Shown here: one piece after another, positions 28,401 to 43,134 of the stretch
Layout of the letters: each line of letters opens with the position of its first letter
Position numbering within the stretch: position 1 is the stretch's first letter
Assembly: GCA_023974075.1 (NCBI GenBank)
Contig: CM043798.1
Location: 20,400,941 to 20,464,940, forward strand
Direction of reading: 5' to 3'
DNA length: 64,000 nucleotides
Source: Chaenocephalus aceratus
Taxonomy: Eukaryota > Chordata > Actinopteri > Perciformes > Channichthyidae
The notes under the pieces: generated by a model
Told to the model about the DNA's origin: nothing
Seen by the model: only the letters and a program-made list of their open reading frames with translations
Databases searched by the model: none
Position numbers and translations under genes: made by a program

Positions 28401-29289
28401 CATACTCTACTAAACCCCCTCTCTCTCTTTACCTTTCTTCCTCAACACTGATATTGACTTTTGGCTTTTTCTCTGACAAGTGCCTGTGACAGATAGGCAG
28501 CCCAAGGGTGTTAAAACCCCACATCCTGCTTGTCAGGTGGGGCTGAAAGACACACAAACAGCAAGTGACTTGTTAAATCCAGAAATCCCCCCGCTGGCTG
28601 TATGACATGGCTGCAAGAGCAAAGAGGATATCAGGAGGATCTGCAGTGCCAGAACAGGGCGGTCTGCCTGGCTAACATGACTGCGGTTGCTAATTATAGA
28701 GCGGTGGCAAAGTGTTTAAAAACAACATGAAGGATGTCTGTATTTGAGACAAATCGAAAAACACCCTTTTAAGCATAAATGGCTTTTCAGAGGCACAATG
28801 TGGTTTGTAATCATCATCAATCAAGATAGCGCCAACTATAGTCAGGTGAATGAGAAACCCACACTTAGTCTCTACAGATTCAAAGTTATAAATATGTATT
28901 TTTTGCCAATACTATTTAGACTTTGTAGCAAGATAGTTATTAAGGTTCACGGAGGGGTTTGTTTGGTGAGGAGTTTGCTACTTTGACAGGCTGTAACAAT
29001 CCGCGCTGGCGGTTGTCATGGGTGTCCTACTTCAGCGCAAGTTTCAAATCAAATCATAAATCTAACTTTTTTAAAGTCAAAATATCAGGAAAGCTGGTTT
29101 CAAGGGATAAAGCCAAATTAGTAAATCCAAGGGGAACTTTGAAAGAAGGCTTCAAAACCTTTACTTGTTATATAATTGGGCAGAACTTCTAGATTATTTT
29201 TTCTCAGTTTGCTGTGAAAGAACAGGGTCATCTCTCTGTTTTGTGATATGAGATTTCCTACCAAATCTAACAGAGTGGAACGGTATATC
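25414..29289. other. Non-coding DNA, no gene recognised
   Basis: No coding or mobile features recognised. Around 26740-26820 there is a cluster of AATTAA/TTAATTA cores that could be a regulatory element; not testable here. Confidence 0.5.
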
Positions 29290-29293
29290 TTAA

Positions 29294-30297
29294 AGTGGAC
29301 CTATCATGCTATATTTGACAAATATATTGTAGGGCCATACCTATATAAAACATGTCTGTGAAGTTTTTTTTTCAAAATACCAAACAGATCCTGAATTTTA
29401 ACCATGCCTCATTTCGCTCTATTTGCTCTTTTCCAGCCCTGTTTTTGCAAGGGCTGATTCTGTGATGTAGATCGAATGCAAATGAGCTGCAGCTGACCAC
29501 GCCCCCCTGCTGGAGAGGGGAGCGTGCTTTGAGATCAGCTGTTGGGCTGTCAGAAGAGGGGGATAAAAAGAGAGGCTTTGTCCTCCGTGTTTATTCTTAT
29601 ATGATTATATAGAGTCGTTATTCATTTGTTTTAAAGCTCAATAAATAACAAAGATGACCTTTGACCGGCACTTTTCTAATTTTGTCCAGAAGATTTCAAC
29701 GTTAACGGACATGTTGACCGGCGAAAAAAAATCTAACTGAAACTCTGCCGCACGGTCCCCTCGTTCCTTGGAAGAGGCGGAGAGGTGGGTGTTTGTCATC
29801 TGCTGGTGGACTACCGGAGAGAATTACAGCGAGGGAGGGATTGCATTGAATAACAGCAGCAGGAGCAAACGCTTGCCTCGGGGAGGGAGAAAAAGAACCA
29901 CAGCGGAGAATAAACAGAAGGGCAACCATGGCAACCATGGGCGGGAAGTCTTCTTCGCTGCTTTTGTGGCAGACTACAGCGCCACTTACAGGCCTAGCAT
30001 ATGTACTACAGCGTCTCCAGCGCTTTCGACGGGCAATGGCCGTGGCAACCCCCCATTCCCCTGATAGGTGGAGAGTTGCCCATGTAGGCGGAGGGTCACC
30101 GCTCAGTATTCCGGGCTGATGTCGGGTAGGATGGAATCTGCATCCGCTCATTGTAGCCACGTTTTTAAAAGATTTGGGTATGGAGGAAAAGAGAGAGGGT
30201 TGTATTTGATGACACTTGGTGAGTTCCCTGGAACACCGGGGACACATATTCATGTATAAAAGACGTACAAAAGTGCATTTTGCATGATAGGTCCACT
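29294..30297. mobile_element. Non-autonomous TTAA-target DNA transposon, 1004 bp
   Basis: Perfect inverted termini AGTGGACCTATCATGC begin at 29294 and end at 30297, each flanked by TTAA (29290-29293 and 30298-30301). The interior is GC-richer than its surroundings. It holds a 183-codon minus frame (29702-30253) and overlapping plus frames, none of which resembles a transposase, so I treat the frames as chance. Probably a piggyBac- or Kolobok-type non-autonomous element; the termini differ from those of the 388-bp element at 25.0 kb. Confidence 0.9.
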
Positions 30298-30392
30298 TTA
30301 AATAGGTGTTGTCAGTGTTATCTTGCTCAAGGATCTGATAATTTCAGCCAAAATGAAAAGTGGCAAATAAGGCCAAAACAGTCATATACCAT

Positions 30393-30549
30393 GAGGCGTG
30401 TGGCGCAGTGGATAGAGCCTTGGTGTTGGGATCAGGGGGTCACAGGTTCAAAACCCACTGCAGTTAGCATGTCGTTGTGTCCCTGGGCAAGACACTTCAC
30501 CCCAAATTGCTCCTGTGGGGATTGCCCACATTATTGAATGTAATGTAAT
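30393..30549 (+). mobile_element. tRNA-derived SINE lacking the 3' stem-loop
   Basis: Same family as 11299-11506, opposite strand. It has A-box GTGGCGCAGTGG at 30400-30411, a B-box GGTTCAAAACCC about 35 bp later, and the shared body through TTGCTCCTGTGGGGATTGCC. It then passes almost directly into AATGTAATGTAATA: the GTCGCTTTGGATAAAAGCG stem-loop present in the other copy is missing, apparently by a small internal deletion. Confidence 0.85.
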
Positions 30550-33031
30550 ACCACAAAGATGTATTTGGCAGTGAAAATATGACCGTCCTTTTTAAGATAC
30601 TGTTTAAAATATCAAGTTAAACATATGGCACAAGCTCATGTTTGACCTTGGGAGCAGTATATATGAGAAAATAATAAGCACCTTGAGTTCTTAGAGCTTT
30701 TGAACACTTTCTACAGAGAACTTTCTAAATATAATTGTCCTGTATTCACTGCATCTCGAAGGTATTTCCTCTCATCATTTTGCCTTTGCAACTAACCATT
30801 ATCTTAACAAAGGAAGCTGATCGTATTGATTACTCAACCTCACAGTCACACTGTATTCTTTACACAGGAGGCATAAGACATGTTAAAATGATTGCAGTAA
30901 CATTTGTGTTGAGTCACACCACCTTTCCAGATGTGAGGTCACAACTGAAAGCATAATAACTTCTATAAAGTTCAAATAAGTGCAGTGGGGGACAGGCAGA
31001 TGACAGACTGACTTCACTGCAGAAAAAAACAATCTTTTCTGGTGACCTTTCAGTAACCTCCAGCTCGTTTCTCCCTCTCGACCGACTCTTTCGTCAGTTT
31101 CCTCCATTCAGGCAGAGGATGCAGCGAGCACTCTTTGCTCAGAGCTGCGCTGCTGATGCTCTGAGCTCAGCTGCTGTGTTCATATGGGATGCGGTGGTAA
31201 AGGTCATTTCTAGAAGTTCAACATTAGTGATCGGAATTTCAAGTGAACCGTGTTGCCCACATTTTGTGGCTCTGCTCTCTGCAGGGAGTACAAAGCACTC
31301 CTCGGGTGATCAGACGGACACGGCAATATGTCTCTGGATTAAAAAGGATACAGAATGTAATGGTGCGAGTAACTGGTGCCCCTCCGTTTCAGTCTCATTT
31401 ATATTAAGTGCTCCTCATTGTCACATGCCTCATGTTAATCATGTAATACTTCCCTGGTCGTGAGTGTGTGTGAGTGCCAGTGTGGACCAGCTTAACCCAC
31501 GAGTAAGAGTTTCATCAGTTCAATTTAAAACTAATCTTGTGATCAGGATGTGAGCGTATGGCGAAAGCGCCAGCTCAGAAGAGTGGGACTCAACATCTGT
31601 AATGCGTGTTTTCCTTTGTTTTAGAGTATGGCTCGTTATACTTCTTTGGAACACTTGCAAAGCTAAACAAATCAAAGTCACGAAGCGTAAAGAAGGAAAA
31701 AAAGGGGAGGAAGTGGGTTTGGTTTACCCGAGGGGGTGGCTTTGTTGTGTGGAAATAAATCCTGCTCCTGATTAGACAAGCTCTGCATGGGGTTCAGGCG
31801 CTGTGATGCCAGGCATTTCAACTGTTCATGAGAGGGGCATTATAATTGAAAAATGTAATTTATTCTTCTTCAATCTTATATGGACTTGTCATCCATGGCT
31901 CTTTATATGTGGATTGTATAAAGCGTGCAAAATCTACCTTGAATTTATATTTGTTTAAAGAATGGGTCATGTCTAGCGTACTCTGTGTATAGAAGAAAGA
32001 ATAAAAATAAAAAACCTTAGCATAAATGTTTGAAATTCCAAATATCTACCATGGTAAATATGCATGTGCTCTGAATCTTTCTAGGCTTAGTTGCATTTAA
32101 TATGTTTAGTAGCAAGCCCTTTACGCTTTGCCATCTGGCCTGTATGTTCACAGAGAAGATTGGCATCAAACTTGGGCAAGAAAGGATTTTTCTTCTCCGG
32201 CCACAACTTGCTATGAAACGCAGAACAGGAGTAAGAATGATCGAAATGCTACTCTGTCCCGCAGCCTATTTATTCTCCTTAACCTTAATAGCGACCAAAA
32301 TGCTAGAACTTTGCCAACTTCAGGAACATATTTTAAAATACGAAACAACTTAAAAACAGTCCCGAGTACTGCAGAAAGAAAGAAGAAGCATGTGGGAAGT
32401 CAAGTGGGCAGAGAGTGCTTTTTCCAGTACAACGTGTTTTTCTATGGTAGAAAGCCCTCAATCACCTAAAATGTCCTGGAGCATGACTGAGTCTGACCTC
32501 TGACCTTTCACAAGCTGGGATCAACACATTAACACACTCATGTTATTACATTGATTTCAAAACAAGCCAGGGGATACTGTTAATTTGTATGTGCATACAT
32601 TATTATTCAACTCCGACAAAAAAGTCTAGGAACTCGAAATCCAGTCATCCAATCTGAACACCAAATCGAGTACTGACAAAGTTAACAGTTTCTTATCTAG
32701 AGAAAGCTCACACAGATTGTATTTAGCCAGTCACTCTGTCAAAAAAATTACTTACTTATGTTAATATGTCTAAATCTAGCCAGAGGACATAGTTAAATAG
32801 ACTGCTGCAGTAAGAATATCCTCACAAGCAAGATCTGTGGAAGCGTGTAGAACCTCGGAAGATCAGACCTTTACTGCTATTCTTAAAATATGTAGCGTTA
32901 TCCAACTAACATGCATGACACACTGCACACATGCATCAATTCATGTATGCTGCAAGTTATTTATAGCCCTTTAAATGCTAAGTGAGGGGAATTAAAAAAT
33001 GTTACAGTGTAGGTTTTCTTGTGTGCATTTA

Positions 33032-33033
<2 letters not shown>
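30550..33033. other. Non-coding DNA, no gene recognised
   Basis: Only short frames. The 114-codon frame near 31119 shows no domain and no protein-like composition. Confidence 0.5.

Positions 33034-33101
<68 letters not shown>
33034..33101. repeat. (TG)n microsatellite
   Basis: About 34 uninterrupted TG units. Confidence 0.97.
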
Positions 33102-33102
<1 letters not shown>

Positions 33103-34958
33103 ATACTCCAATGTGGCTCTTGTGTGTCTTCAGCGTCAATCTTTAAGTGTGTGAGTCATCCCACTATTAGGCTGTCTCTGAAGCACAACACGCAGCCATA
33201 ATCTGCTGGACACCGCGTTGTAATGGCTCTCTGTGAGACAGCTAATAAGTTACACACCAGATTGCGGACTGTAATAAGCCCGACTGAGTCACTTTTCTGG
33301 GCCACATCATTATTTTATCAACCCGCTGACTGTGACCCCAGGGTGGGATGCAGAATTGATGGGACAGGGTTCGAGACATGATGTGACTAAAAGAAAAAAC
33401 CTGCAGAAGTCGCAAAGCTGGAAAATGTACTTAATGTAGTTCAAATATTGGGTTATGTGCTAATGTAAGGCTCTTATCCATTTTTTAATCATCCTTTAAT
33501 TGAAGTTGTGTAACCTCAGTGGTGATTAGCAGTGGATTCTTAGCTCTGAAAAACACTATAAATCAAACTGTTGATTTACTCCATGAACACAGACTGTCAC
33601 TTTTTCCTCCGGTGATCATTTGTCACCTTTGATGGCTTGCCGGTTTGTTTCCCCCTGCAGTGAATGACCAGGTAAACCCCTTGAGGTTTTATGTTGGTGC
33701 AAACTGCAGGTCCAACTGAGAACAGCTGCCATTAATATTCTCATTCAGGAGCAAGGGCAAGACATTGATCCAGAGCTCTCCCTGTGCTCGGATGTGTGTC
33801 TGCTATGTGTGTTTGTGTGTGCCCGAGTTGAGTTAAAGGGGTTGCTGGCTCCCACAAAAGCTGAAAGCTAGGAATTACAAGCAGTTGTTCGCAGATAGCA
33901 CACTGTTGAATGGCCCTAATTGTGTTGCTGGATGTTAGCCACATATCTGGTTCCAGGTGGAGAGGTAATTCAACAAACCAAGGAACGATAGGCTGGGCTG
34001 GCGGGGAAGGTGAGGAGTGGAGTATGGCAGCAAGAGGCTGGAGCGTTTTCAGCACCATGGAGAGCCCCGGCGCAATATGCGCTGTTTCACGGCAGCGTGC
34101 GCGGTGACCAATCCTCATTTCCCACTCCGCTGGCAGTCACGGAGGCTTTGCTGCTGCTGTGCCAGCTCTCTGGTGACACTGATAGGATGTTCCCATGAGA
34201 GAGCGCTGAACCAGCTCATTTAACACAATCAGACAAGACAATCGCGTCTTGTTTAGGAATTTCTTTACATTCCTGAGAGTTTCTGTTGAGTAGATGAGGG
34301 GGTGTATGCTTTATAACACACTGATCGTTAACAGATGAAGTCTTGCCAGCCAAAAGAGGCAGGAGGACCGGGTGAGGAGGGGGGTTGTTGGGACCTGTAT
34401 TTCATGCCAGAGAGCCCGGCGAGGGATGTGCGTGTCTCACTATGTTATCATCTCAGCCCCTCTGTTGCTTGAGCAACCCTGGCACATCCGGGCAGAGGAC
34501 TCCTACTGAAGCTATTCATCAAACACTATCCTGTTGTTTCCGAGCAGGCATAGCCCCTGCACGGCTTTATGAGACTACCAAAAGCTGGCATCTGGTCATA
34601 TTGAATGATTAATCACATCCCGTGTTGCGCCACACAATAGGCAGTGTAGTTAAACACTGTCATTGACATCGCCCTGCGCTATGAGGCTGCACCTCACACA
34701 TATCTTTCTGCCTGTAAATTGTGGGGCTCGCTCTCTATTATTGATGCATTTCTCCTCAGCTACTCACAAACTAATTCAACATTAAAGCACACAACTGCCA
34801 CCCTCTTTACAGTTTCCATTCACTCACAGTCCCAATGCAAATAGTGACGGATACAGCGTTGCCCACACGGAACAACCAAACTTGTCAAATACATTAAAAC
34901 GTATTTAAAGGACCGTGGAGCCCCTATCCCGCATAAGGCAATACATCTTGCACCTTAC
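33102..34958. other. Non-coding DNA, no gene recognised
   Basis: Moderately GC-rich from about 33700 on. Several opposite-strand frames overlap around 33741-34223, with no domain recognised. Confidence 0.45.
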
Positions 34959-35260
34959 CTGTGGTATTCCAAAGCAAGAGGGCAGAAAGGAAAGGAAATT
35001 CGTGCAAATATGCCAGAGATCTTCCTCGCAGCGACGAGAGACAACTGCGCACTTTTAGTTCCACTCCTCTCTCAGCAGGGTTTAAAGGCTTCAGATTAAT
35101 TACGGGCTGGTGTATCAGAAGCAGCTTTGTTTGAAGCGACGGGTAGCGTGTCCCAACTCTCAGCAACGGCTCGCCATCCTTCAGCTCCTCCGGCTGCTTT
35201 TCCTCTCAGCGCTGCTCTCCTGCTCTGCCCTATTTCAACTCCCCTCACTCCGCTCCGCTC
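34959..35260 (-). promoter_or_regulatory. Possible 5' exon/promoter of a minus-strand gene
   Basis: The segment is CpG-richer than its surroundings. On the minus strand it carries TGACGTCA (a CRE core, about 35261-35268) with GC-rich sequence around it, and then about 250 nt with no long frame. It ends at a good donor, CCACAG|GTAAGG, with the exon's last base at 34959. This is the organisation of a non-coding first exon. The (TG)n(CG)n tract lies about 70 bp upstream. No transcript evidence, and the gene is not identified. Confidence 0.3.
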
Positions 35261-35331
35261 CTGACGTCAGCTGCTGCGCGCCAAATGCGGTGGGGCTGCA
35301 TCTGCGGATTCATCACACAAGAAAGCGACAC

Positions 35332-35334
<3 letters not shown>

Positions 35335-35408
<74 letters not shown>

Positions 35409-35412
35409 CGCG
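35335..35412. repeat. (TG)33(CG)6 compound repeat
   Basis: Alternating purine-pyrimidine throughout: TG from 35335 to 35400, then CG from 35401 to 35412, with a further impure TGTGCGTGCATGCGCG. Such sequence can adopt Z-DNA under supercoiling. Confidence 0.95.
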
Positions 35413-36060
35413 TGTGCGTGCATGCGCGGTTGTGTGTGTAACTATGTGTGTGTAAAGGACCACAGAATAGCAGACAATTGTTTGCAGATGCAGACTTTTT
35501 TATTTTTCTCAATTGCAGGGTTTGTTACCTATATGGTTTCCGGATTTGTCTGAAATGTGGATTTGAGAATATACTTTGGTTGGGGTAAAATGATGCATGC
35601 CATTGAGTTGATTTGCGAGGTTGCAGTTGAGGGGATGAATGATGTATGTGTCTGTGCATGCACTATGTAATAAGACAAAGAAAAATGAAAATAAATATTT
35701 GTAAATGCAAATCAGTTTGTTACAATAATTAAATTAAGTCACTCATAATGCACTAGCTGCTGAATAAAATACTATGTTAGATACTGATGGAAAGGAACAC
35801 ATTTGTTTTTCTGTCACATTTAGCAGTTATCATGGTTTTGAATGAAAGTGTGTCACTACTACACTTATTTGTCACGACTAAGATGTAAGTCATTACAAAC
35901 TGTTTTGTATGCAATACAATTTTGCTAATTATTGTTCACAGTTGACAATGTTCACATTTACATTGGCTATGTGTTAAACAAAGGACAACAATTGAGGAAA
36001 GAATCAGAGTGGTGACATGATGTGGTTGTCAAATGTTGTCAAAAGTATCATTACATACAC
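35413..36060. other. Non-coding AT-rich DNA
   Basis: No features recognised. Confidence 0.5.
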
Positions 36061-36116
36061 ACAATCTTTGAAAAACAAATAAAATATGCATATTTTATTT
36101 GTTTTTCAAAGATTGT
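36061..36116. repeat. Perfect 56-bp palindrome without spacer
   Basis: Two 28-bp arms are exact reverse complements around a central TGCA (36087-36090). The left arm begins ACAATCTTTGAAAAAC and the right arm ends GTTTTTCAAAGATTGT. The match stops at 36060/36117. It could extrude as a cruciform. It is a long perfect palindrome for unique sequence and could be a recent inversion-duplication or an assembly artefact. Confidence 0.97.
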
Positions 36117-36342
36117 TTTCCGCTCAGACCCTGTAAAGCTTCTTTATGAAATCACTGTCGGCTGTATGACAAACTCTATAAAGCATCACTAATCAACAAG
36201 GCAGAGATGATGTTCACAGAGGAATTAGACAGAGGACCGGCAGGTGTGTCTGAAACACTTTCACAAATGAGCAAGTTTATAGCGGCTTACCTGCTTATAT
36301 TTAGGTTCAAATATTTAAAGACACACACACAGTACTACAGTA

Positions 36343-36344
<2 letters not shown>

Positions 36345-36407
<63 letters not shown>
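36345..36407. repeat. (TC)n microsatellite
   Basis: About 31 uninterrupted TC units; polypurine on the other strand, so able to form H-DNA. Confidence 0.97.
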
Positions 36408-36411
<4 letters not shown>

Positions 36412-37002
36412 CTGTCCTGCTCTTTACCCCTTTGTGTTAAAGTAGGAGAGAGAAGTGCACATGGCACAATTAGGCCTACATACTGTATCCCGAAAAGATG
36501 GTGGCATCCCCATCAAAATTGCATGTGTCAATAAAATATTCATGCTCGATGTAACATTTATCAAGAAAGTGAAATAAAGAGAGAGAATAAGGGGGAGGAA
36601 GACAATAGTACAGAAAGGAAGTGTCATGCATTTGCCATACGTGAGTCCTTCAAATGATTTAGGATTAGACAGAAAAAGTAAAGAGGATAAGAAAGAAAGA
36701 AAGACAGAATAATAGGGAAAAATAATAGATATTATATGTAAAACAGCACAAGCTGCATCAAGAGGTTTTGTCTGATGAGATGAGGAATGGCCTCGCACAA
36801 TGCTGCAACAATTTGTAGTTGGAAAACTGTCTCTTAAATTTGATTAATGGTCATGAATTATTGATATGAACCACCCCGGTTACACAGGCTGTTCCTCGTC
36901 TTTTAAGGCATTTTTTTACTTTATTGGAAAAAATGACAAATATGAACATGGATTTAGTTGAAAGGAGTGAATTAAAAGGGTGGGGGTGAAGACATGTAAG
37001 GA
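36408..37002. other. Non-coding DNA
   Basis: Purine-rich on the plus strand (AGAAAGAAAGAAAGACAGA near 36685). The 124-codon minus frame here is low-complexity and not gene-like. Confidence 0.45.
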
Positions 37003-37150
37003 AAGGCAAGGCAAGGCAAGGCAATTTATATAGCACTTTTCAGCATGTGGCGATTCAAAGTGCTTTTCAGATTAAAAGCAAAAGACATTTAAGAACAAAT
37101 ACAGCATAAATACATTATTAAAAAGGCATTTCAAAACAGGCATAATAAGC
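37003..37150 (-). mobile_element. LINE or SINE 3' end with pentamer tail
   Basis: On the plus strand (AAGGC)n precedes AATTTATATAGCACTTTTCAG and AAAGTGCTTTTCAGATTAAA. Read on the minus strand this is a 3' terminus with a short tandem (GCCTT)n tail. Repeats of this form are abundant in teleosts, but the family is not assigned and the 5' limit is uncertain. Confidence 0.55.
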
Positions 37151-37429
37151 AAAGGTAATGACATGTAGATGTTTACAGTCTGGTTTGACACTTTAACAGG
37201 GCTCAAAAAGTAAAGGGTTTAAACATTTGTATAATTGAACGATTGGCTGTATTGTGTATGAGAGTCAAATGCAGTCTTTATTATTAAAGCACGGACAGTG
37301 TAATGGAAGTGGAATAATGGGATTAACTTTTTACAAGATGATAAACATGTGTTGCCAAACATGTTCAAATCCTCATACAGAAACAGAAACTATTACAGGG
37401 TCAGATATAACATATTCTGTCCATGATCG

Positions 37430-37830
37430 CATGAGGTTTACGCTGCGAGGGGGGACCCAAGTTCCCATCAGCAAAAACACGTGGGTTTGCTATCCTGGCT
37501 CCAAAATGGTGGAATGAGCTCCCCATTGACATCAGGACAGCAGAAAGCTTACACACCTTCCGGCGCAGACTGAAAACTCATCTCTTTCGACTCCACTCGA
37601 GCGATAGAATTACTAACAAAGCACTGCTAACAGAGCACTTATATACTAATAAAGGACTGGCTTATCTATAGCCAGTTGAGTAGCACTTGAAATACTTGGC
37701 TCTATGAAACCTGATGTACTTATATGATTCTGTTTTCTTCAAGGTTGTGTCTTCCTGGTCGAATTTACTTATTGTAAGTCGCTTTGGATAAAAGCGTCAG
37801 CTAAATGCAATGTAATGTAATATAATGTAA
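37430..37830 (+). mobile_element. 5'-truncated L2-type LINE, 3' end
   Basis: The first part encodes the end of an L2-clade reverse-transcriptase ORF (motifs WWNELPIDIRTAES and FRRRLKTHLF; WWNELPI falls at about 37510). A short 3' UTR follows, then GTAAGTCGCTTTGGATAAAAG and TGTAATGTAAT. The CGCTTT-GGATA-AAAGCG stem-loop is the UnaL2-type 3' recognition element, identical in form to the SINE tails at 11.3 and 14.3 kb. Catalytic domains are missing, so it is inactive. The exact 5' boundary is not clear. Confidence 0.83.
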
Positions 37831-38526
37831 CACAAAACATATTTGCAAAATGCAGAAATTCTGTTCTGTAGAAAAAGATAACCTGTTGCTTTACTCTTAT
37901 TATTATCATATAACTTCTCAAAACTCCCAAAGATCTTGTGCCAAAGAAAGACATGCATGTCTAGACAGTTGGATCCTTCTTTAAAAACAACACATTTGTA
38001 CTACCTCTGCTGACTCATCTTTTTCAACAAATTCAACCAAAATGCGTTTCAGAGCACTCAGACAGTTGTTCTGTAGCTTTCTCCGAGGGCTTTAAAGTAG
38101 AATTGCCATAACTTTTCAGTGGTCTTTATTGTTTGCAAAATCAACAGAACCTGAAAAAGTCATAAAATGAATCTTGCTTTGCATATTTTCCTTGTGATAG
38201 CAGCTTTATCAACACAATCACTCAGCTCACATCAGTGCATTTCCCCAAGATGCAGTAAAGCAGCAAACATCCTGAATAATCTCAATATTCTGAAAATATG
38301 TCTTGTTGCTATATCACTGTGATGTAGAGTACCATAGTGGATACAGCACAGCTGTCTGAAAGTGTGTTCCTCCATCTTGAAGTTTGCTTTCCCGATCAAC
38401 ACACACATCTTAAAGCTTAACCAAAGACCTATTTACTATCTATTAACACATTTCTAACAATTAATCAGCATTTCATACTTTTTCAGACGTGCAACTATTA
38501 ATACACACACAGACACTCACAAGGTG

Positions 38527-38528
<2 letters not shown>
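37831..38528. other. Non-coding DNA, no gene recognised
   Basis: No features recognised. Confidence 0.5.

Positions 38529-38607
<79 letters not shown>
38529..38607. repeat. (CA)n microsatellite
   Basis: About 39 uninterrupted CA units. Confidence 0.97.
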
Positions 38608-42159
<3,552 letters not shown>

Positions 42160-42432
42160 CAAATGATTATGAATACAAATAAAATAAAAGAAGCCTCCCG
42201 TAAGTTACTACAAGCTATAAAGTAGATGTTAAAAACGTTTTATAGAATAAAAGCTCACTGCAGGACGTTGTAGAAATGCGTGTGTGCACCACCACAAAGG
42301 AGTGTCATTCACTTTACATTGGCGTTGTTTGCGTTGTGCAGACACGTAAATGTAGCAAAGTTCGTGACTCCACCACGCAATGCGGTGTTAAGGAGTCTTG
42401 GTGGAGTCACACATTCTGGTGAGATCAGGTTG
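42160..42432 (+). repeat. Dispersed repeat, copy 1 (second copy at 62.13 kb)
   Basis: About 270 bp match 62130-62400 in the same orientation with scattered substitutions. Shared phrases include AAATAAAATAAAAGAAGCCT, GTAGAAATGCGTGTGTGCAC and CACGCAATGCGGTGTTAAGG. Near its end GTGACTCCACCA (42364-42375) and TGGTGGAGTCAC (42399-42410) form a perfect 12-bp stem around a 23-nt loop. No coding capacity. Family not recognised; the stem may be part of a transposon terminus. Confidence 0.85.
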
Positions 42433-42899
42433 CCTCAAACACATACGCCTCACACAGACAGCTGTGCAGTAACACATCTCAAACACAGTCCTTATCTGAG
42501 GTGAGTTACGACCTCTCTGTCTCTCACTGTCACTGTGCGTCATATTGTGTCACTTCGGTTTCCCGTCGTTTCTATTTCTTAACTAGTTTATGTATTTTAT
42601 TTTCAGTTTGTAAATGGCCACCTCAGCCATGTTAATTTGCTGTATGACAAACAATTATTTTTTTTTTTTTCATTTAGCCTGTATTTATACTGGTGTAAAA
42701 TCTCATTGAAACACAAGGTCTCATTTTCAAGAGAGACCTGTTCAGTGGTAACACTACCACACAAAGTTACAGACAGACAGGACACTAAACACAGAGGCAA
42801 CACTAAAATACAACATCGTAAAAAAAGTAGTCATTGAAATCCATATACAGTCAGATATAGCAGGTGCAAACACCCACAGATGATTTCTCCAGCTTTTTT

Positions 42900-43134
42900 A
42901 AAATTATTTTAAAATCCGTGATGGGTATCAAACTGGTCAGCTTAAGTTCCTGCTGAAGTGTGTTCCAGGTCGAGGGGGCAGAGTATGATATGGCTTTTTT
43001 CCCAAGCACCGTGCGTTCTGAGGGGACGGACAGAGTGATGTAATTTTGAGATCATAGTCTATAGCTGTACTGTTTGTGTGATATGTAAGTGGATATGTAG
43101 AGGGGCAGCAGTCCAAGCATAGGGGTATAGATGA
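42900..43134 (-). pseudogene. LINE reverse transcriptase, C-terminal segment beyond the DIRS insertion
   Basis: Continues the RT frame interrupted at 49418. Motifs read IYTPMLGLLPLYIS, LSVPSERTVLGKKAISYSAP, STWNTLQQELKL and FKIILKKLEKS, the usual end of L2-group ORF2 proteins. At least one in-frame stop lies between YSYRL and SQNYITL. Confidence 0.82.

Noticed and set aside
29702..30253. 183-codon minus frame
   Set aside because: It lies wholly inside the TTAA-flanked miniature element, overlaps plus frames and shows no transposase or other domain.
30400..30470. tRNA gene at the A/B boxes
   Set aside because: The boxes fit a tRNA-derived SINE head; no proper cloverleaf, and the same body recurs at 11.3 kb.
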